Below, piece after piece: positions 19,293 to 28,749 of a stretch of DNA of 44,617 nucleotides (positions are counted from its first letter, which is position 1; each line of letters starts with the position of its first letter). A model generated the notes under the pieces. The model was not told where the DNA came from. It searched no databases and was given only the letters and a program-made list of their open reading frames with translations. Location: the NCBI GenBank assembly GCA_902579545.1, contig CACHHO010000009.1:1-44617 (forward strand), given 5' to 3'. This DNA comes from Rhodospirillaceae bacterium. Lineage in GTDB: Bacteria > Pseudomonadota > Alphaproteobacteria > TMED109. A program made the position numbers and the translations under genes.

Positions 19293-20375
19293 TTATAATC
19301 TCATTATTAAGTTACTTATATCTTTAGTAGCATTAGGTGAAGCTAACCTTCTATTTTTAATTGCTTTTTTATTTAAAATTTTATAATTATCAAGAGTTTT
19401 AATTAAAAATTTAAAAAACCTTCCTTCATCTAAATCTTTTTCTGAAAATATCCATGCGGCTTCTTTTTTTCTAAATACATCAGCATTTTTAAACTGGTGA
19501 TCACCTACTGAGTTAAATATTGGAAAATATGCAGCTGGTATACCCGCAATAGAGTTTTCCCAAATTGTTGAGGACCCCGCTCTAGAAATTACCAAACTTG
19601 CTTCTTCTAAATGTTTACTAATATCCTCTATAAAAATTTGAACTTTTGATTTAATATTATTTTTTTTGTAGTTTTCCTTAACACGTTTCAAATCGTTTGC
19701 TCTTACTTGATGAGCAATTATTAACCTGTTTTTTAAATTTTTTGGTAATTTAATTATACAATTACATAACTTTAATGATAAAAGCTCTGAACCTTGACTT
19801 CCTCCTAAAATTACTAAATTAACATTTTGTTTTTTTTTAGGTGAAGAATATTTATTATCATAAAGTTTTAAGATTTCTTTTCTAACTGGCATACCTACAG
19901 TTATAGTATTTATATTGAGGCTATCTAAATTAAATGCTGATGTTCTAATATTTATATATTTCCAAAAAATTCTATTAGCTCTACCGATTACTGCGTTTCC
20001 TTCATGTAAGAGTATCTTTTTATTCAATAATAGAGCTGCCAAAACAAATGGCACTTGTACATATGATCCAAAACCTATAACGATGCTTATTTTTTTTCTT
20101 TTTAAAAATATAAAGGATTTAATAAAACTAAAAAAAAGTAAGCAAATAGAAAAAATTTTTCTCATAATACTTTTTCCCTCAAACCCTTTAGCATTAATTA
20201 AATAAGGATCTAGTTTATATAATTCTTTATTATTTAACCCTCTTTTATCTGTCGCAAAAAGCAAATTTACATTAGAATTATGAAGAAATTCATATACTGC
20301 TAGTGCTGGGAATATGTGACCGCCAGTACCCCCTGCTACAAACAGAATATTTCTATTTTTATTATTTCTATTCAT
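19293..20375 (-). CDS. murG: UDP-GlcNAc:lipid I N-acetylglucosaminyltransferase MurG
   Basis: GT-B glycosyltransferase that converts lipid I to lipid II on the inner leaflet of the membrane. The first G-loop AGGTGGHIFPALA is at 14-26, the second GFGSYVQVP near 95-103, and the UDP-sugar site LVISRAGSSTIWE plus PAAYFPIF and DHQFKNA in the C-terminal half. 360 residues, normal size. The start overlaps the ftsW stop by eight bases. Confidence 0.97.
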   Translation of the reverse strand: MNRNNKNRNILFVAGGTGGHIFPALAVYEFLHNSNVNLLFATDKRGLNNKELYKLDPYLINAKGFEGKSIMRKIFSICLLFFSFIKSFIFLKRKKISIVIGFGSYVQVPFVLAALLLNKKILLHEGNAVIGRANRIFWKYINIRTSAFNLDSLNINTITVGMPVRKEILKLYDNKYSSPKKKQNVNLVILGGSQGSELLSLKLCNCIIKLPKNLKNRLIIAHQVRANDLKRVKENYKKNNIKSKVQIFIEDISKHLEEASLVISRAGSSTIWENSIAGIPAAYFPIFNSVGDHQFKNADVFRKKEAAWIFSEKDLDEGRFFKFLIKTLDNYKILNKKAIKNRRLASPNATKDISNLIMRL

Positions 20376-21507
20376 AAATTAAACCTTTTTCAGAAAATTC
20401 TTTCTTGGTTAACGCTAAAACCATCCCCATTACTATTCCCATTGAGACTAATGATGAACCTCCATATGAAATAAATGGAAAAGTTACCCCAGTTGTAGGA
20501 ATTAGTTTGATTGAGACTGATATGTTTATAAACGCTTGTATAATAAATAAAGTAAGAAGTCCTACACAACTGGTTATTTTAAATTTATTTTTGTTTTTAT
20601 CTAACAAAAATATACCTCTTAAATAAATACATAAAATAATTAAAACTAATAATATACAAACTATTCCTCCATATTCTTCTGCTATGACAGGCACAATAAA
20701 ATCTGTGTGAGAGTCAGGAATATATTTTTTTATTTCTCCTTCACCTGGTCCTTTCCCTAAAAATCCTCCTGCTTTATAGGCTTCTAATGATTTTTCTACC
20801 TGAAAGTGTGTGCTGTTAGGGTTTAAAAAACTATCAATTCTGTATCTTACATGAGATAAGTTTGTGTAAGCTAAAACTGTAAGAATTGAAATAGATATAA
20901 AAACTAATGCACAAAATTTTAAGTTTATTCCTATCGTAAAATATTGAGCTAGAAAAACTAAAAAAATTAGTGCGAACATGCTAAAATTTGGTTGTGCAAG
21001 CATCAATACACTAATTAAAAATAACAATAAGAATGCTAAGCCTGTTCCTTCTATTTTATAATTAAATATATTAAACTTCTTACTAGTATTTAATAAATAC
21101 GCAAACATAATTATTAAAAATGGTTTTAAAAATTCAGATGGTTGAATAGATAGTTTTGACAACTTTAACCACCTAGAAGCTCCATTATTTTCATTATTAA
21201 TTAAAAACAATAAGATTAATAAAAATAAACTAAGGAAAAGTCCTAAATACGATATGTTAATAATACCCTTTTCTGAAAAAAAGGAAAAAAATATCATAGA
21301 AAAAATCGATAAAAGAACAAATATACAATGTTTTTTTATGAAATAAAACTCTACTAAACTTTTTGATTTTGCTACATTAGGACTAGCAGTACTTACAAAT
21401 AGTATGCCTAATACCATTAAGAGTAATAATAGTGAAAGATTTAAAATATCTATAGATTTAAACCATCTATTAGTTAACTTACAAGAAGAATTGTAAAAAT
21501 TCATCAT
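20368..21507 (-). CDS. ftsW: SEDS-family peptidoglycan glycosyltransferase FtsW
   Basis: Septal SEDS polymerase that builds glycan strands from lipid II together with FtsI. About ten hydrophobic segments make up 379 residues. Typical motifs are NGASRWLKL...IQPSEFLKP, GPGEGEIKKYIPDSHTDFI (with the Asp of the DSHTDF loop taken as catalytic), AEEYGG, and TGVTFPFISYGGSSL near the C-terminus. FtsW is preferred over RodA because of its place between murD and murG, the standard dcw position. Two adjacent Met codons (21507 and 21504) could start it; the upstream one overlaps the murD stop. Confidence 0.96.
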   Translation of the reverse strand: MMNFYNSSCKLTNRWFKSIDILNLSLLLLLMVLGILFVSTASPNVAKSKSLVEFYFIKKHCIFVLLSIFSMIFFSFFSEKGIINISYLGLFLSLFLLILLFLINNENNGASRWLKLSKLSIQPSEFLKPFLIIMFAYLLNTSKKFNIFNYKIEGTGLAFLLLFLISVLMLAQPNFSMFALIFLVFLAQYFTIGINLKFCALVFISISILTVLAYTNLSHVRYRIDSFLNPNSTHFQVEKSLEAYKAGGFLGKGPGEGEIKKYIPDSHTDFIVPVIAEEYGGIVCILLVLIILCIYLRGIFLLDKNKNKFKITSCVGLLTLFIIQAFINISVSIKLIPTTGVTFPFISYGGSSLVSMGIVMGMVLALTKKEFSEKGLIYE

Positions 21508-22859
21508 GCTGCTTCCTTTTTAATTTTTTTAAAAATTCTTTTAAAATGTTCTCCTCTTTTTTCAAAATTAATATAGCTGTCATACGAGGCACATGCTGGA
21601 GAAAAGAGTATAGGATAAAATTTACCTGAAGTAATACTTAAATTAAAAGATTTTATTACAGCATCATCAAGATCAGAACAAATATTATTTTTACTGCCGT
21701 GTAGAGAATCTGATATTTTAAAAGCTGTTTCTCCGAATAGAAAAGTTTCAAAAATAATATCTCTATATTTTTTTAAAGGATTAAAATTATCTCCTTTATC
21801 GGACCCTCCTGCTATTAAAATTACTTTATCAAAAGCACCTAAAGCTGAACAAGTGGCCGCTACATTAGTAGCTTTTGAATCATTAAAAAAATCAATATTA
21901 TTTATATTTCCTAATAGCTCAAGTCTATGAGGCAAACCTCTAAAATAAGATAACTTTTTTAATATATGATTAGCATCTAAGCCTAATATCCTTAGTGCGG
22001 CAAAAGATATACCTAAATTAACTTTATTATGTTTTAGATTAAGAAATTTACTATATCTTAGTGTGTACTCTTTTTTAGAAAAATAATTATCTATTAACTT
22101 ATCATTAGCTATCGTAATACCTTTCTTTAAAAAAGATTTATTTGATATTAAAACTATTTTTGACTTAATCTTTCTTTTTGAAACCAATAAATTTTTATTG
22201 TTTTTATCATCAAAATTTAAAATTAAAAAATCTTCTTTATTTTGATGTCTAAAAATATTTTTTTTAGCCTCTAAATATTTTTTAAATGTTTTGTGATGAT
22301 TTATATGGTCTTTTTCAATATTACTAATAATAGCAATATTTGGACTGAAATTATTTATATAGTCTAGTTGAAAAGATGATAATTCTACAACAATATTCTT
22401 TTCTTTTGTTTCTAATGCTTTTAATATAGAATTTCCGAAATTTCCTAAAGGTTTTGTTTTTAATACTTTAGATATCATCAATGAAATAGTTGACTTACCA
22501 TTAGTGCCAGTGACACCTACTATTTTTTTTGAATGTCTTTTAAGCTTTTGAAACTCCCAGAAAAGATCAATATCATTTTTTATAATTAATTTTTTTTTAA
22601 TAGCCTCTTTTATTAGAAAATGCTGTTTATTTACTCCAGGTGAAACAAAAATTTCGTCAAAATCTGTTATTCTTTTTTCCTTAAATTTAAAAGGTTGAAC
22701 TTTTCTATTATTCGCATTTCTAAGATTAATTTTTTTATCATCCCAAAAATAAATTTTTACATTTAATTTTTTAAAAAAATTAGCAATTGCCTTACCGGTT
22801 TTACCCAAACCTATAATTAAAATTTCATTATTAATATATTTATTTTTATAATTCATCAT
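21504..22859 (-). CDS. murD: UDP-N-acetylmuramoylalanine--D-glutamate ligase MurD
   Basis: Adds D-Glu to UDP-MurNAc-L-Ala. A Rossmann-type N-terminus (IIGLGKTGKAIANF, 15-28) binds the uridine nucleotide. The ATP loop GVTGTNGKST is at 115-124, followed by VVELSSFQLDY and ISNIEKDHINHH in the central domain. The C-terminal domain has LPHRLE, FNDSKATN and LIAGGSDKG. 451 residues is normal. ATG shares one base with the mraY stop. Confidence 0.97.
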   Translation of the reverse strand: MMNYKNKYINNEILIIGLGKTGKAIANFFKKLNVKIYFWDDKKINLRNANNRKVQPFKFKEKRITDFDEIFVSPGVNKQHFLIKEAIKKKLIIKNDIDLFWEFQKLKRHSKKIVGVTGTNGKSTISLMISKVLKTKPLGNFGNSILKALETKEKNIVVELSSFQLDYINNFSPNIAIISNIEKDHINHHKTFKKYLEAKKNIFRHQNKEDFLILNFDDKNNKNLLVSKRKIKSKIVLISNKSFLKKGITIANDKLIDNYFSKKEYTLRYSKFLNLKHNKVNLGISFAALRILGLDANHILKKLSYFRGLPHRLELLGNINNIDFFNDSKATNVAATCSALGAFDKVILIAGGSDKGDNFNPLKKYRDIIFETFLFGETAFKISDSLHGSKNNICSDLDDAVIKSFNLSITSGKFYPILFSPACASYDSYINFEKRGEHFKRIFKKIKKEAA

Positions 22860-23944
22860 TATCTAATCTTAAATGTTACCAAACTTATCATTGCTAATAT
22901 TATTGAAATAATCCAAAATCTAATTACTATTGTTGACTCAGACCAACCTTTTTGCTCAAAATGGTGATGTAAAGGAGCCATCTTAAATACTCTTTTTCCG
23001 GTAAATTTATAAGAAAAAACCTGCACTATTACAGACACTGCTTCTAAAACAAAAAGTCCTCCAGCTATAAGAAGTACTATTTCATTTTTTGTAATAACAC
23101 TTATAGAGCCTATAGACGCACCCGCAGCTAAAGAACCAGTATCACCCATGAATATTTTTGCTGGGGGTGCATTGAACCATAAAAAACCTAAGCCGGCACC
23201 AACAAATGCAGCACAAAATACTGAAATTTCACCTACACCTTTTATATAACTGACACTTAAATAATCAGCATAAATTGTATTACCAACTAAATAAGATATA
23301 ATAGAAAAAGTTGATAAAACTATTATTATAGGAACGATAGCTAAACCATCTAATCCATCAGTTAAATTTACAGAATTTGACGAACCAACTATTACTACCA
23401 AAGAGAAAATAAACCAAAAATAACTTAAATCTATAAAGAAATTTTTAAAAATTGGAAAAAATAAATAAGTATTACTTTCCTCAGACAAACTAATTAGTAA
23501 AAAAGAGAAAATTAATGAGACTAAAGATTGTAATAAAATTTTAATTTTACCTGATAGTCCCTTATAAGAAAATTTGCTAAGTTTTAAATAGTCGTCTATG
23601 AAGCCAATAATTCCGAAACCTAAAGTAATAAATAATAAAAGCCATAAATATAAATTTGAGAAATCCATCCACATAATAGTAGATATAGTTAAAGCAAACA
23701 GTATTAAAGTCCCTCCCATAGTAGGTGTTCCTCTTTTTGCATCTATTTGCCACCTCGGCCCATCTTCTCTAATTGGTTGTCCTAACTTTTGCTTCTGTTT
23801 AAAATAATTTATTAAATAAGGACCAAATATAAAACTAATAACGATAGAAGTAATAAATGCCCCACCAGCTCTAAAAGTTAGATATTTAAAAATATTTAAA
23901 AAACTATAATTTTCTAGTAAAAATAGTGAAAAATAATAAATCAT
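22859..23944 (-). CDS. mraY: Phospho-N-acetylmuramoyl-pentapeptide transferase MraY
   Basis: Integral membrane enzyme that joins the UDP-MurNAc-pentapeptide to undecaprenyl phosphate, giving lipid I. About ten transmembrane helices lie in 361 residues. Family motifs seen are DGPRWQIDAKRGTPTMGG in the N-terminal third, GFIDDYLKL, SNSVNLTDGLDGLA, FMGDTGSLAAGA, and PLHHHFEQKGW near the end. These contain the Mg2+-binding Asp residues and the His cluster. ATG overlaps the murF stop by four bases. Confidence 0.98.
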   Translation of the reverse strand: MIYYFSLFLLENYSFLNIFKYLTFRAGGAFITSIVISFIFGPYLINYFKQKQKLGQPIREDGPRWQIDAKRGTPTMGGTLILFALTISTIMWMDFSNLYLWLLLFITLGFGIIGFIDDYLKLSKFSYKGLSGKIKILLQSLVSLIFSFLLISLSEESNTYLFFPIFKNFFIDLSYFWFIFSLVVIVGSSNSVNLTDGLDGLAIVPIIIVLSTFSIISYLVGNTIYADYLSVSYIKGVGEISVFCAAFVGAGLGFLWFNAPPAKIFMGDTGSLAAGASIGSISVITKNEIVLLIAGGLFVLEAVSVIVQVFSYKFTGKRVFKMAPLHHHFEQKGWSESTIVIRFWIISIILAMISLVTFKIR

Positions 23945-25332
23945 ATAGCTTCAAACTCTCTAAACATTTTTATTACAATTTCTTTTAGATTCATTGAATT
24001 CGATCCTTTTATTAATATTAGGTCACCATTTTTTACTAACGCCTTTAAGCATAGAAATACTTCATTTAAATCATCCTCATGATATTTTTTTAGATTTTTA
24101 TTAAGGCTTTTGTTCAATGCCTTCATATATTTACCTACTGTAAATATAATTCCTAAATTAATTTCTTCTATTGTTGTCTTAAATTCTTTATGGATTTTTA
24201 AGCTATCTTTCCCTAGCTCAAGCATATCACCCAAAACCAATATTTTTTTTCCTGTACATTTATTTTTATTTAAATTATTTAACGCAGCAGTTAAAGATGC
24301 AGGATTAGAGTTATAAGAATCATCTATAATTGTAAAAATATTATTTTTATATTTTAAATTTGACTTATTTCCTCTACCCTCAGGAACTTGAAATAAACTT
24401 AAACCATGTAATATTTTTTCTAAATCTATTTGAAAATATTTAGCTAGAGCTAAAGCAGACATACTATTATATATCCAATGTTCTCCATTAGATGGCATCT
24501 TCCAAGATAAATATTTACCAAAAAAATTTACTGTTACAGAATAAAGCTTATTTTCTTTTTCTAATTTTATTAGTCTTATATCTACATTATTACTTGTCCC
24601 GTATGTAATTATGTTATTAATTCCTAGTTTTTTTGCTTTACTAGTAATTATATCACTGTAATTGGTATCATAGTTAAATATTAAACAACCATCTTTTTTC
24701 AAATAATTTAATATTTCACTTTTTGCAAAAGCTATATTTTTTAAGTTTTTTAGACCTGATAAATGAGATTTTTCAACAGCTGTTATTATTGCTACATCAG
24801 GTTTTACTAATTTAGAAAGCTTATTTATTTCACCCTTTCTATTCATTCCTAATTCTAAAATACAGTATTTTGCTTGCTCAGGTATCCTAGAAAGAGTTAA
24901 GGGAACTCCAATATGATTGTTAAAGCTACTTTCATTTGCAAAAGTATAACTTACATTAGATAAACTTGTTTTTAACATTTCTTTAGTACCAGTCTTACCT
25001 ACACTCCCAGTAATACCTATAAATTTTGCCAATGATCTTTTTCTTGCATAAACGGCCATATTTTCTAGTGCATCTACTACATTATTAACAAAAGCATAAG
25101 TTGTATTTTTTAAATCTTTTTTTTTGTTAGCAATTAAACATACAGAAGCACCATTCTTTACTGCCTCTCCTATATAATCATGTCCATCATGTTTATCCCC
25201 TTTTAAAGCAAAAAATAAATCACCTTTTTTAACCTTTCTACTATCAATCTGTAGCCCCTTAGCTTCCCAACTTTTATTGGACTTAGCGTTAATTACTTTT
25301 TTTAATAAATTTGAATCCCAAATACTATTCAT
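23941..25332 (-). CDS. murF: UDP-MurNAc-tripeptide--D-alanyl-D-alanine ligase MurF
   Basis: Adds the D-Ala-D-Ala made by Ddl (encoded further along this cluster) to the UDP-MurNAc tripeptide. The ATP loop GSVGKTGTKEML is at about 109-120, with ELGMNRKGEI and AVEKSHLSG in the central domain, and DDSYNSNPASL plus LGDMLELG in the C-terminal part, all characteristic of MurF. 463 residues is normal. ATG overlaps the murE stop by four bases. Confidence 0.97.
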   Translation of the reverse strand: MNSIWDSNLLKKVINAKSNKSWEAKGLQIDSRKVKKGDLFFALKGDKHDGHDYIGEAVKNGASVCLIANKKKDLKNTTYAFVNNVVDALENMAVYARKRSLAKFIGITGSVGKTGTKEMLKTSLSNVSYTFANESSFNNHIGVPLTLSRIPEQAKYCILELGMNRKGEINKLSKLVKPDVAIITAVEKSHLSGLKNLKNIAFAKSEILNYLKKDGCLIFNYDTNYSDIITSKAKKLGINNIITYGTSNNVDIRLIKLEKENKLYSVTVNFFGKYLSWKMPSNGEHWIYNSMSALALAKYFQIDLEKILHGLSLFQVPEGRGNKSNLKYKNNIFTIIDDSYNSNPASLTAALNNLNKNKCTGKKILVLGDMLELGKDSLKIHKEFKTTIEEINLGIIFTVGKYMKALNKSLNKNLKKYHEDDLNEVFLCLKALVKNGDLILIKGSNSMNLKEIVIKMFREFEAI

Positions 25333-26801
25333 ATTAAACTAACCTTTGCAATAGCTTCTTTTACTACTTTAAAATCATCAAAAGGAATGGCTTTTCCCCT
25401 AATCTCCTGGACTTTTTCATGCCCTTTACCGGCAATTAATAATATGTCTTCTTCCTTCATTAATTTTATTGCTTTAAAAATAGCTTTTTTTCTATTACCA
25501 ATATTGATTGAATTTTTGCAATTTTTAGATATTTCTGCTCTTATTGAGCCTGCATTTTCAAACCTAGGGTTATCGTCTGTGATAAAAACTTTATCGGCAA
25601 ACTTTTCTGCAACATTAGCCATTACTTTTCTTTTTCCTTTATCTCTATTACCACCGCAACCAAAAACTAGTAATAAACTTCCTTTAGATATTTGTTTTTT
25701 TAATCCCATTAAAGCATTTTTTAATGCCTCCGGTGTATGAGCAAAATCAACAAATATTTTGTTTTTATTATTAGGAATTAAAACCTTTTGCATTCGTCCA
25801 GTAGGTTCTTTTATTTTTATTAGACTTTTAAAAATTTTTCTTAAAGACAACCCATTGATGTTTGCTAATATTATTGCACAGACTAGGTTTTCTACCTCAA
25901 AATTAGAAAAGAAATTACATTCAAAATTATAAGTTTTTTTATTTTTCTTTAATTTGATCGAGTTTTTTTCATTAAAATTTTTTATTTTTATTATTTGCCA
26001 ATCTGCTTTGTTACTAAAGCCATAAGTTATAATCTTGATATTTCTTTTAACACAAATTTCTTTAATTTTTATTCCGTATTTTGTATCTACATTTATTACT
26101 GCTTTTCCTTTTTTGTCTAAAATATATTTAAATAAACGACCTTTACATAAAAAATAACTTTGCATGCTTTTATGATAATCAAGGTGATCTCTACTTAAGT
26201 TTGTAAATACTGCATATTTTATTTTTACTTTATCTAATCTATGTTGAGCCAAAGCATGGCTAGAAGACTCCATAGCCAAATAATTTATTTTTTTATTTTT
26301 TAATAGACTTAATTCTTTATGCAAATTTATAGGATCTAAGGTTGTAAGCTTAGTCTTCTTTTTATAAGTATTATATTCTATGCCCAGTGTGCCAATACTT
26401 GCACCTTTAATTTCGTTTAAATACCAAATTTTTCTCAAAAAACTTACAATAGATGTTTTACCATTTGTTCCTGTAACTGCCGTTATAAAGTTAGGTTGAT
26501 TTGGGTAAAATTTTTTTGCTATCTTTGATACTGCTAATCTTACATTTTTTGTCACTAAAATATTATCTATTTTAACTTTTATATCTTTTATATCTTTTTT
26601 ATTACATAAGATTGCTGAGGCTCCTGAATTATAAGCATGATTAATAAACTTTTTTCCTTTAGTTTGAATGCCATCAATTACAGCAAAAATCATTCCTTTT
26701 TTTATCTGCCTAGAATCACTTGATATGCCTGAAATAGGATGCTTCTTATTTATATTCCTATATACATGGATATCATTATCTATTAGTTCAGAAAGATACA
26801 A
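25329..26801 (-). CDS. murE: UDP-MurNAc-L-Ala-D-Glu--2,6-diaminopimelate ligase MurE
   Basis: Adds the third stem residue. ATP loop TGTNGKTS is at 110-117. LAMESSSHAL and FTNLSRDHLDYH follow, and the C-terminal domain has the DNPR motif (about 409-412), which contacts meso-diaminopimelate, so a Gram-negative DAP-type wall is implied. The GHE of IAGKGHEKVQE near the end is also typical. 490 residues. The start codon is TTG (25329-26801 minus frame), preceded by AAGGAA and set inside the last codons of ftsI (14-base overlap). No in-frame ATG near that position fits better. Confidence 0.96.
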   Translation of the reverse strand: MYLSELIDNDIHVYRNINKKHPISGISSDSRQIKKGMIFAVIDGIQTKGKKFINHAYNSGASAILCNKKDIKDIKVKIDNILVTKNVRLAVSKIAKKFYPNQPNFITAVTGTNGKTSIVSFLRKIWYLNEIKGASIGTLGIEYNTYKKKTKLTTLDPINLHKELSLLKNKKINYLAMESSSHALAQHRLDKVKIKYAVFTNLSRDHLDYHKSMQSYFLCKGRLFKYILDKKGKAVINVDTKYGIKIKEICVKRNIKIITYGFSNKADWQIIKIKNFNEKNSIKLKKNKKTYNFECNFFSNFEVENLVCAIILANINGLSLRKIFKSLIKIKEPTGRMQKVLIPNNKNKIFVDFAHTPEALKNALMGLKKQISKGSLLLVFGCGGNRDKGKRKVMANVAEKFADKVFITDDNPRFENAGSIRAEISKNCKNSINIGNRKKAIFKAIKLMKEEDILLIAGKGHEKVQEIRGKAIPFDDFKVVKEAIAKVSLI

Positions 26802-28449
26802 GATTAATTTTTTCCTTATTTTTTATAATTATTTTTGGTTCTATATTGATATTTTTAGAAATACCCAATAATGGTAAGACTTTTTTTAAAATATTAGCTG
26901 TTACAGGTGCTGCAGTTAATCCACCTGTTGCACTTTGATTAACTTTAAGGCCTAAAGTTGGCTCATCAAAAAGTACTAAAGAAATATATTTAGGTTCATT
27001 TATTGGGAATACAGATAAAAACGACGATACTAGTTTAGTCTTATCATAAAGACCCTTATCATTAACTTTTTCTCCTGTAGCTGTTTTTCCCCCTATATAA
27101 TAGCCTTTTATTTTTGCTCTTTGAGCTGTTCCCTCTATTGTATTTTCGTACATAAGGCTTTTCAAAATATTATTTGTTTTTTTTGAAATTATTTTTGTTT
27201 TGTTTATTTCATTTACATTTTTTACTTTTTTAATAGTTGGCACAAATGTTTTATTATTTATAAATAATATTGAAGCCGCCTCTACCATTTGTATTGGAGA
27301 AATTGATAAACCATGCCCAAAAGAGAGTGTTGCTGTTTCAGCTTCTCCCCATTTTTTTGGTATAATTGGCTTTGTTTTTTCTAATAAATTTATTTTAGAT
27401 AAGCTTAATAAACCTAGTTCTTTATAAAACTTCTTTAATTCAATATTACCTAATTTCAAGGCTATTAAACTAGATCCTATATTTGAAGATTTTAAAAATA
27501 TTTCCTTTGTAGACAAAATCCTATTTTGAGGATGATAATCCTTAATTAAATGATTTGATATTTTAATTGGCTTACTTGCATCAAATTTAGTTTCTAAATT
27601 AATTTCAGATTTCTCAATAGCAGCTGCAATAGAAAAAATTTTAAAGGTGGATCCCATTTCATAAAGATTCAAAGTTGCTGTATTTCTATAACTATCGCTA
27701 TTTGAATCTATACTTAGATTAGGATTAAAATCTGGAATACTTACTAAAGATAATATTTCACCACTATTAATATCTATTATAATGCTCGTAGCACTTTTTG
27801 CTTTATATTTTTCTATAGCTTTTTTTAATTCATTCCTTACTGCGTATTGTATTCTTATATCAATTGCAAGATTTACATTCTCTCCATTCTTTAGCAGTTT
27901 ATTAAAACTTCTTTCTGCTCCAAATACTCCATTCATCTCTAAATTTACATGTCCAACATAATGGGATGTAAGTTCTTTATGTGGATAGAATCTTTTTTTT
28001 ACTGGAATAAATTCTATTCCTGGAATGCCAATATTATTTATTTTCTTAGCTAAAGGAGCAGTGATATTTCTTGATATAATAACTTCATATTTTTTTTTAT
28101 TATTTAATTTTTTAAGTACGTTTTGCTCAGCTGGAAAGTTAATTTCTTTTGAAAGTTTTAAAAATGTTTTTTCAGGATATTTTATTTGTCTAGGATAAGC
28201 CTTTAAATTATATAAATAAATATTTGAAGCTAAAATTCTATTATTTCTATCTAACAATAGCCCTCTATCATTACTTTGGATAATTAAATTATTATTAGAA
28301 CTGCTAGCTTTTATATCTTTAGACGGCAATGAGATCTCTATAATTCTCATAATTATTACTACGCTTGCTATTGATATTAAAAAAGATATTGTTAAAAGTT
28401 TATTTGAATGAATTCTTTTTATTTTACTATAATTCATATTTTTTTTCAT
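26788..28449 (-). CDS. ftsI: Septal peptidoglycan transpeptidase FtsI (PBP3)
   Basis: Class B penicillin-binding protein that cross-links septal wall, the partner of FtsW. One N-terminal transmembrane segment (about 18-37) is followed by a PBP dimerisation domain (LLDRNNRILASN, SHYVGHVN) and the transpeptidase domain. Active-site motifs are S267-T-F-K270, SSN near 320, and KTATG near 460 (a KTG variant with Ala inserted, which is common as KTGTA but here reads K-T-A-T-G). 553 residues. It follows ftsL by 18 bases. Confidence 0.95.
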   Translation of the reverse strand: MKKNMNYSKIKRIHSNKLLTISFLISIASVVIIMRIIEISLPSKDIKASSSNNNLIIQSNDRGLLLDRNNRILASNIYLYNLKAYPRQIKYPEKTFLKLSKEINFPAEQNVLKKLNNKKKYEVIISRNITAPLAKKINNIGIPGIEFIPVKKRFYPHKELTSHYVGHVNLEMNGVFGAERSFNKLLKNGENVNLAIDIRIQYAVRNELKKAIEKYKAKSATSIIIDINSGEILSLVSIPDFNPNLSIDSNSDSYRNTATLNLYEMGSTFKIFSIAAAIEKSEINLETKFDASKPIKISNHLIKDYHPQNRILSTKEIFLKSSNIGSSLIALKLGNIELKKFYKELGLLSLSKINLLEKTKPIIPKKWGEAETATLSFGHGLSISPIQMVEAASILFINNKTFVPTIKKVKNVNEINKTKIISKKTNNILKSLMYENTIEGTAQRAKIKGYYIGGKTATGEKVNDKGLYDKTKLVSSFLSVFPINEPKYISLVLFDEPTLGLKVNQSATGGLTAAPVTANILKKVLPLLGISKNINIEPKIIIKNKEKINLVSF

Positions 28450-28467
28450 ACCAATTAAACACTCATT

Positions 28468-28746
28468 CTATTTTTTTTTATTTAAAAGCACTTGCATAAA
28501 CTCTGACATCTCCATTAATTCTGCAGGACTATGATCAAAATGCTCTTTAGATAAAATACTAATATTGTTTGGAGAATTAATATATTCCCATTCTGTTTTT
28601 AAAAAACTTAACTCATCTTCTAAACTTTTATTTGCTATACTTATTTTTTTTAGCTTATTATCAATTTTTTCCAACTCGTAGTTTAAAAAAGTAATCGCAC
28701 CAAATAAAAGCGAAAATGTTATTATTAAAAGAAATATTCTTCTCAT
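28468..28746 (-). CDS. ftsL: FtsL-like small division protein
   Basis: A 92-residue bitopic protein: a short basic start, one transmembrane segment (IFLLIITFSLLFGAITFL, about 4-21), then a leucine-rich heptad region (YELEKIDNKLKKISIANKSLEDELSFL taken in pieces) suited to a coiled coil with FtsB. FtsL primary sequence is poorly conserved, so the call rests on size, topology and its place between rsmH and ftsI. In E. coli FtsL connects FtsQB to FtsWI. It starts three bases after rsmH. Confidence 0.82.
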   Translation of the reverse strand: MRRIFLLIITFSLLFGAITFLNYELEKIDNKLKKISIANKSLEDELSFLKTEWEYINSPNNISILSKEHFDHSPAELMEMSEFMQVLLNKKK

Positions 28747-28749
28747 TTT

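Noticed and set aside
25387-25740. A 117-codon plus-strand frame opposite murE
   Set aside because: No recognisable protein features and complete overlap with conserved murE, so treated as a shadow.
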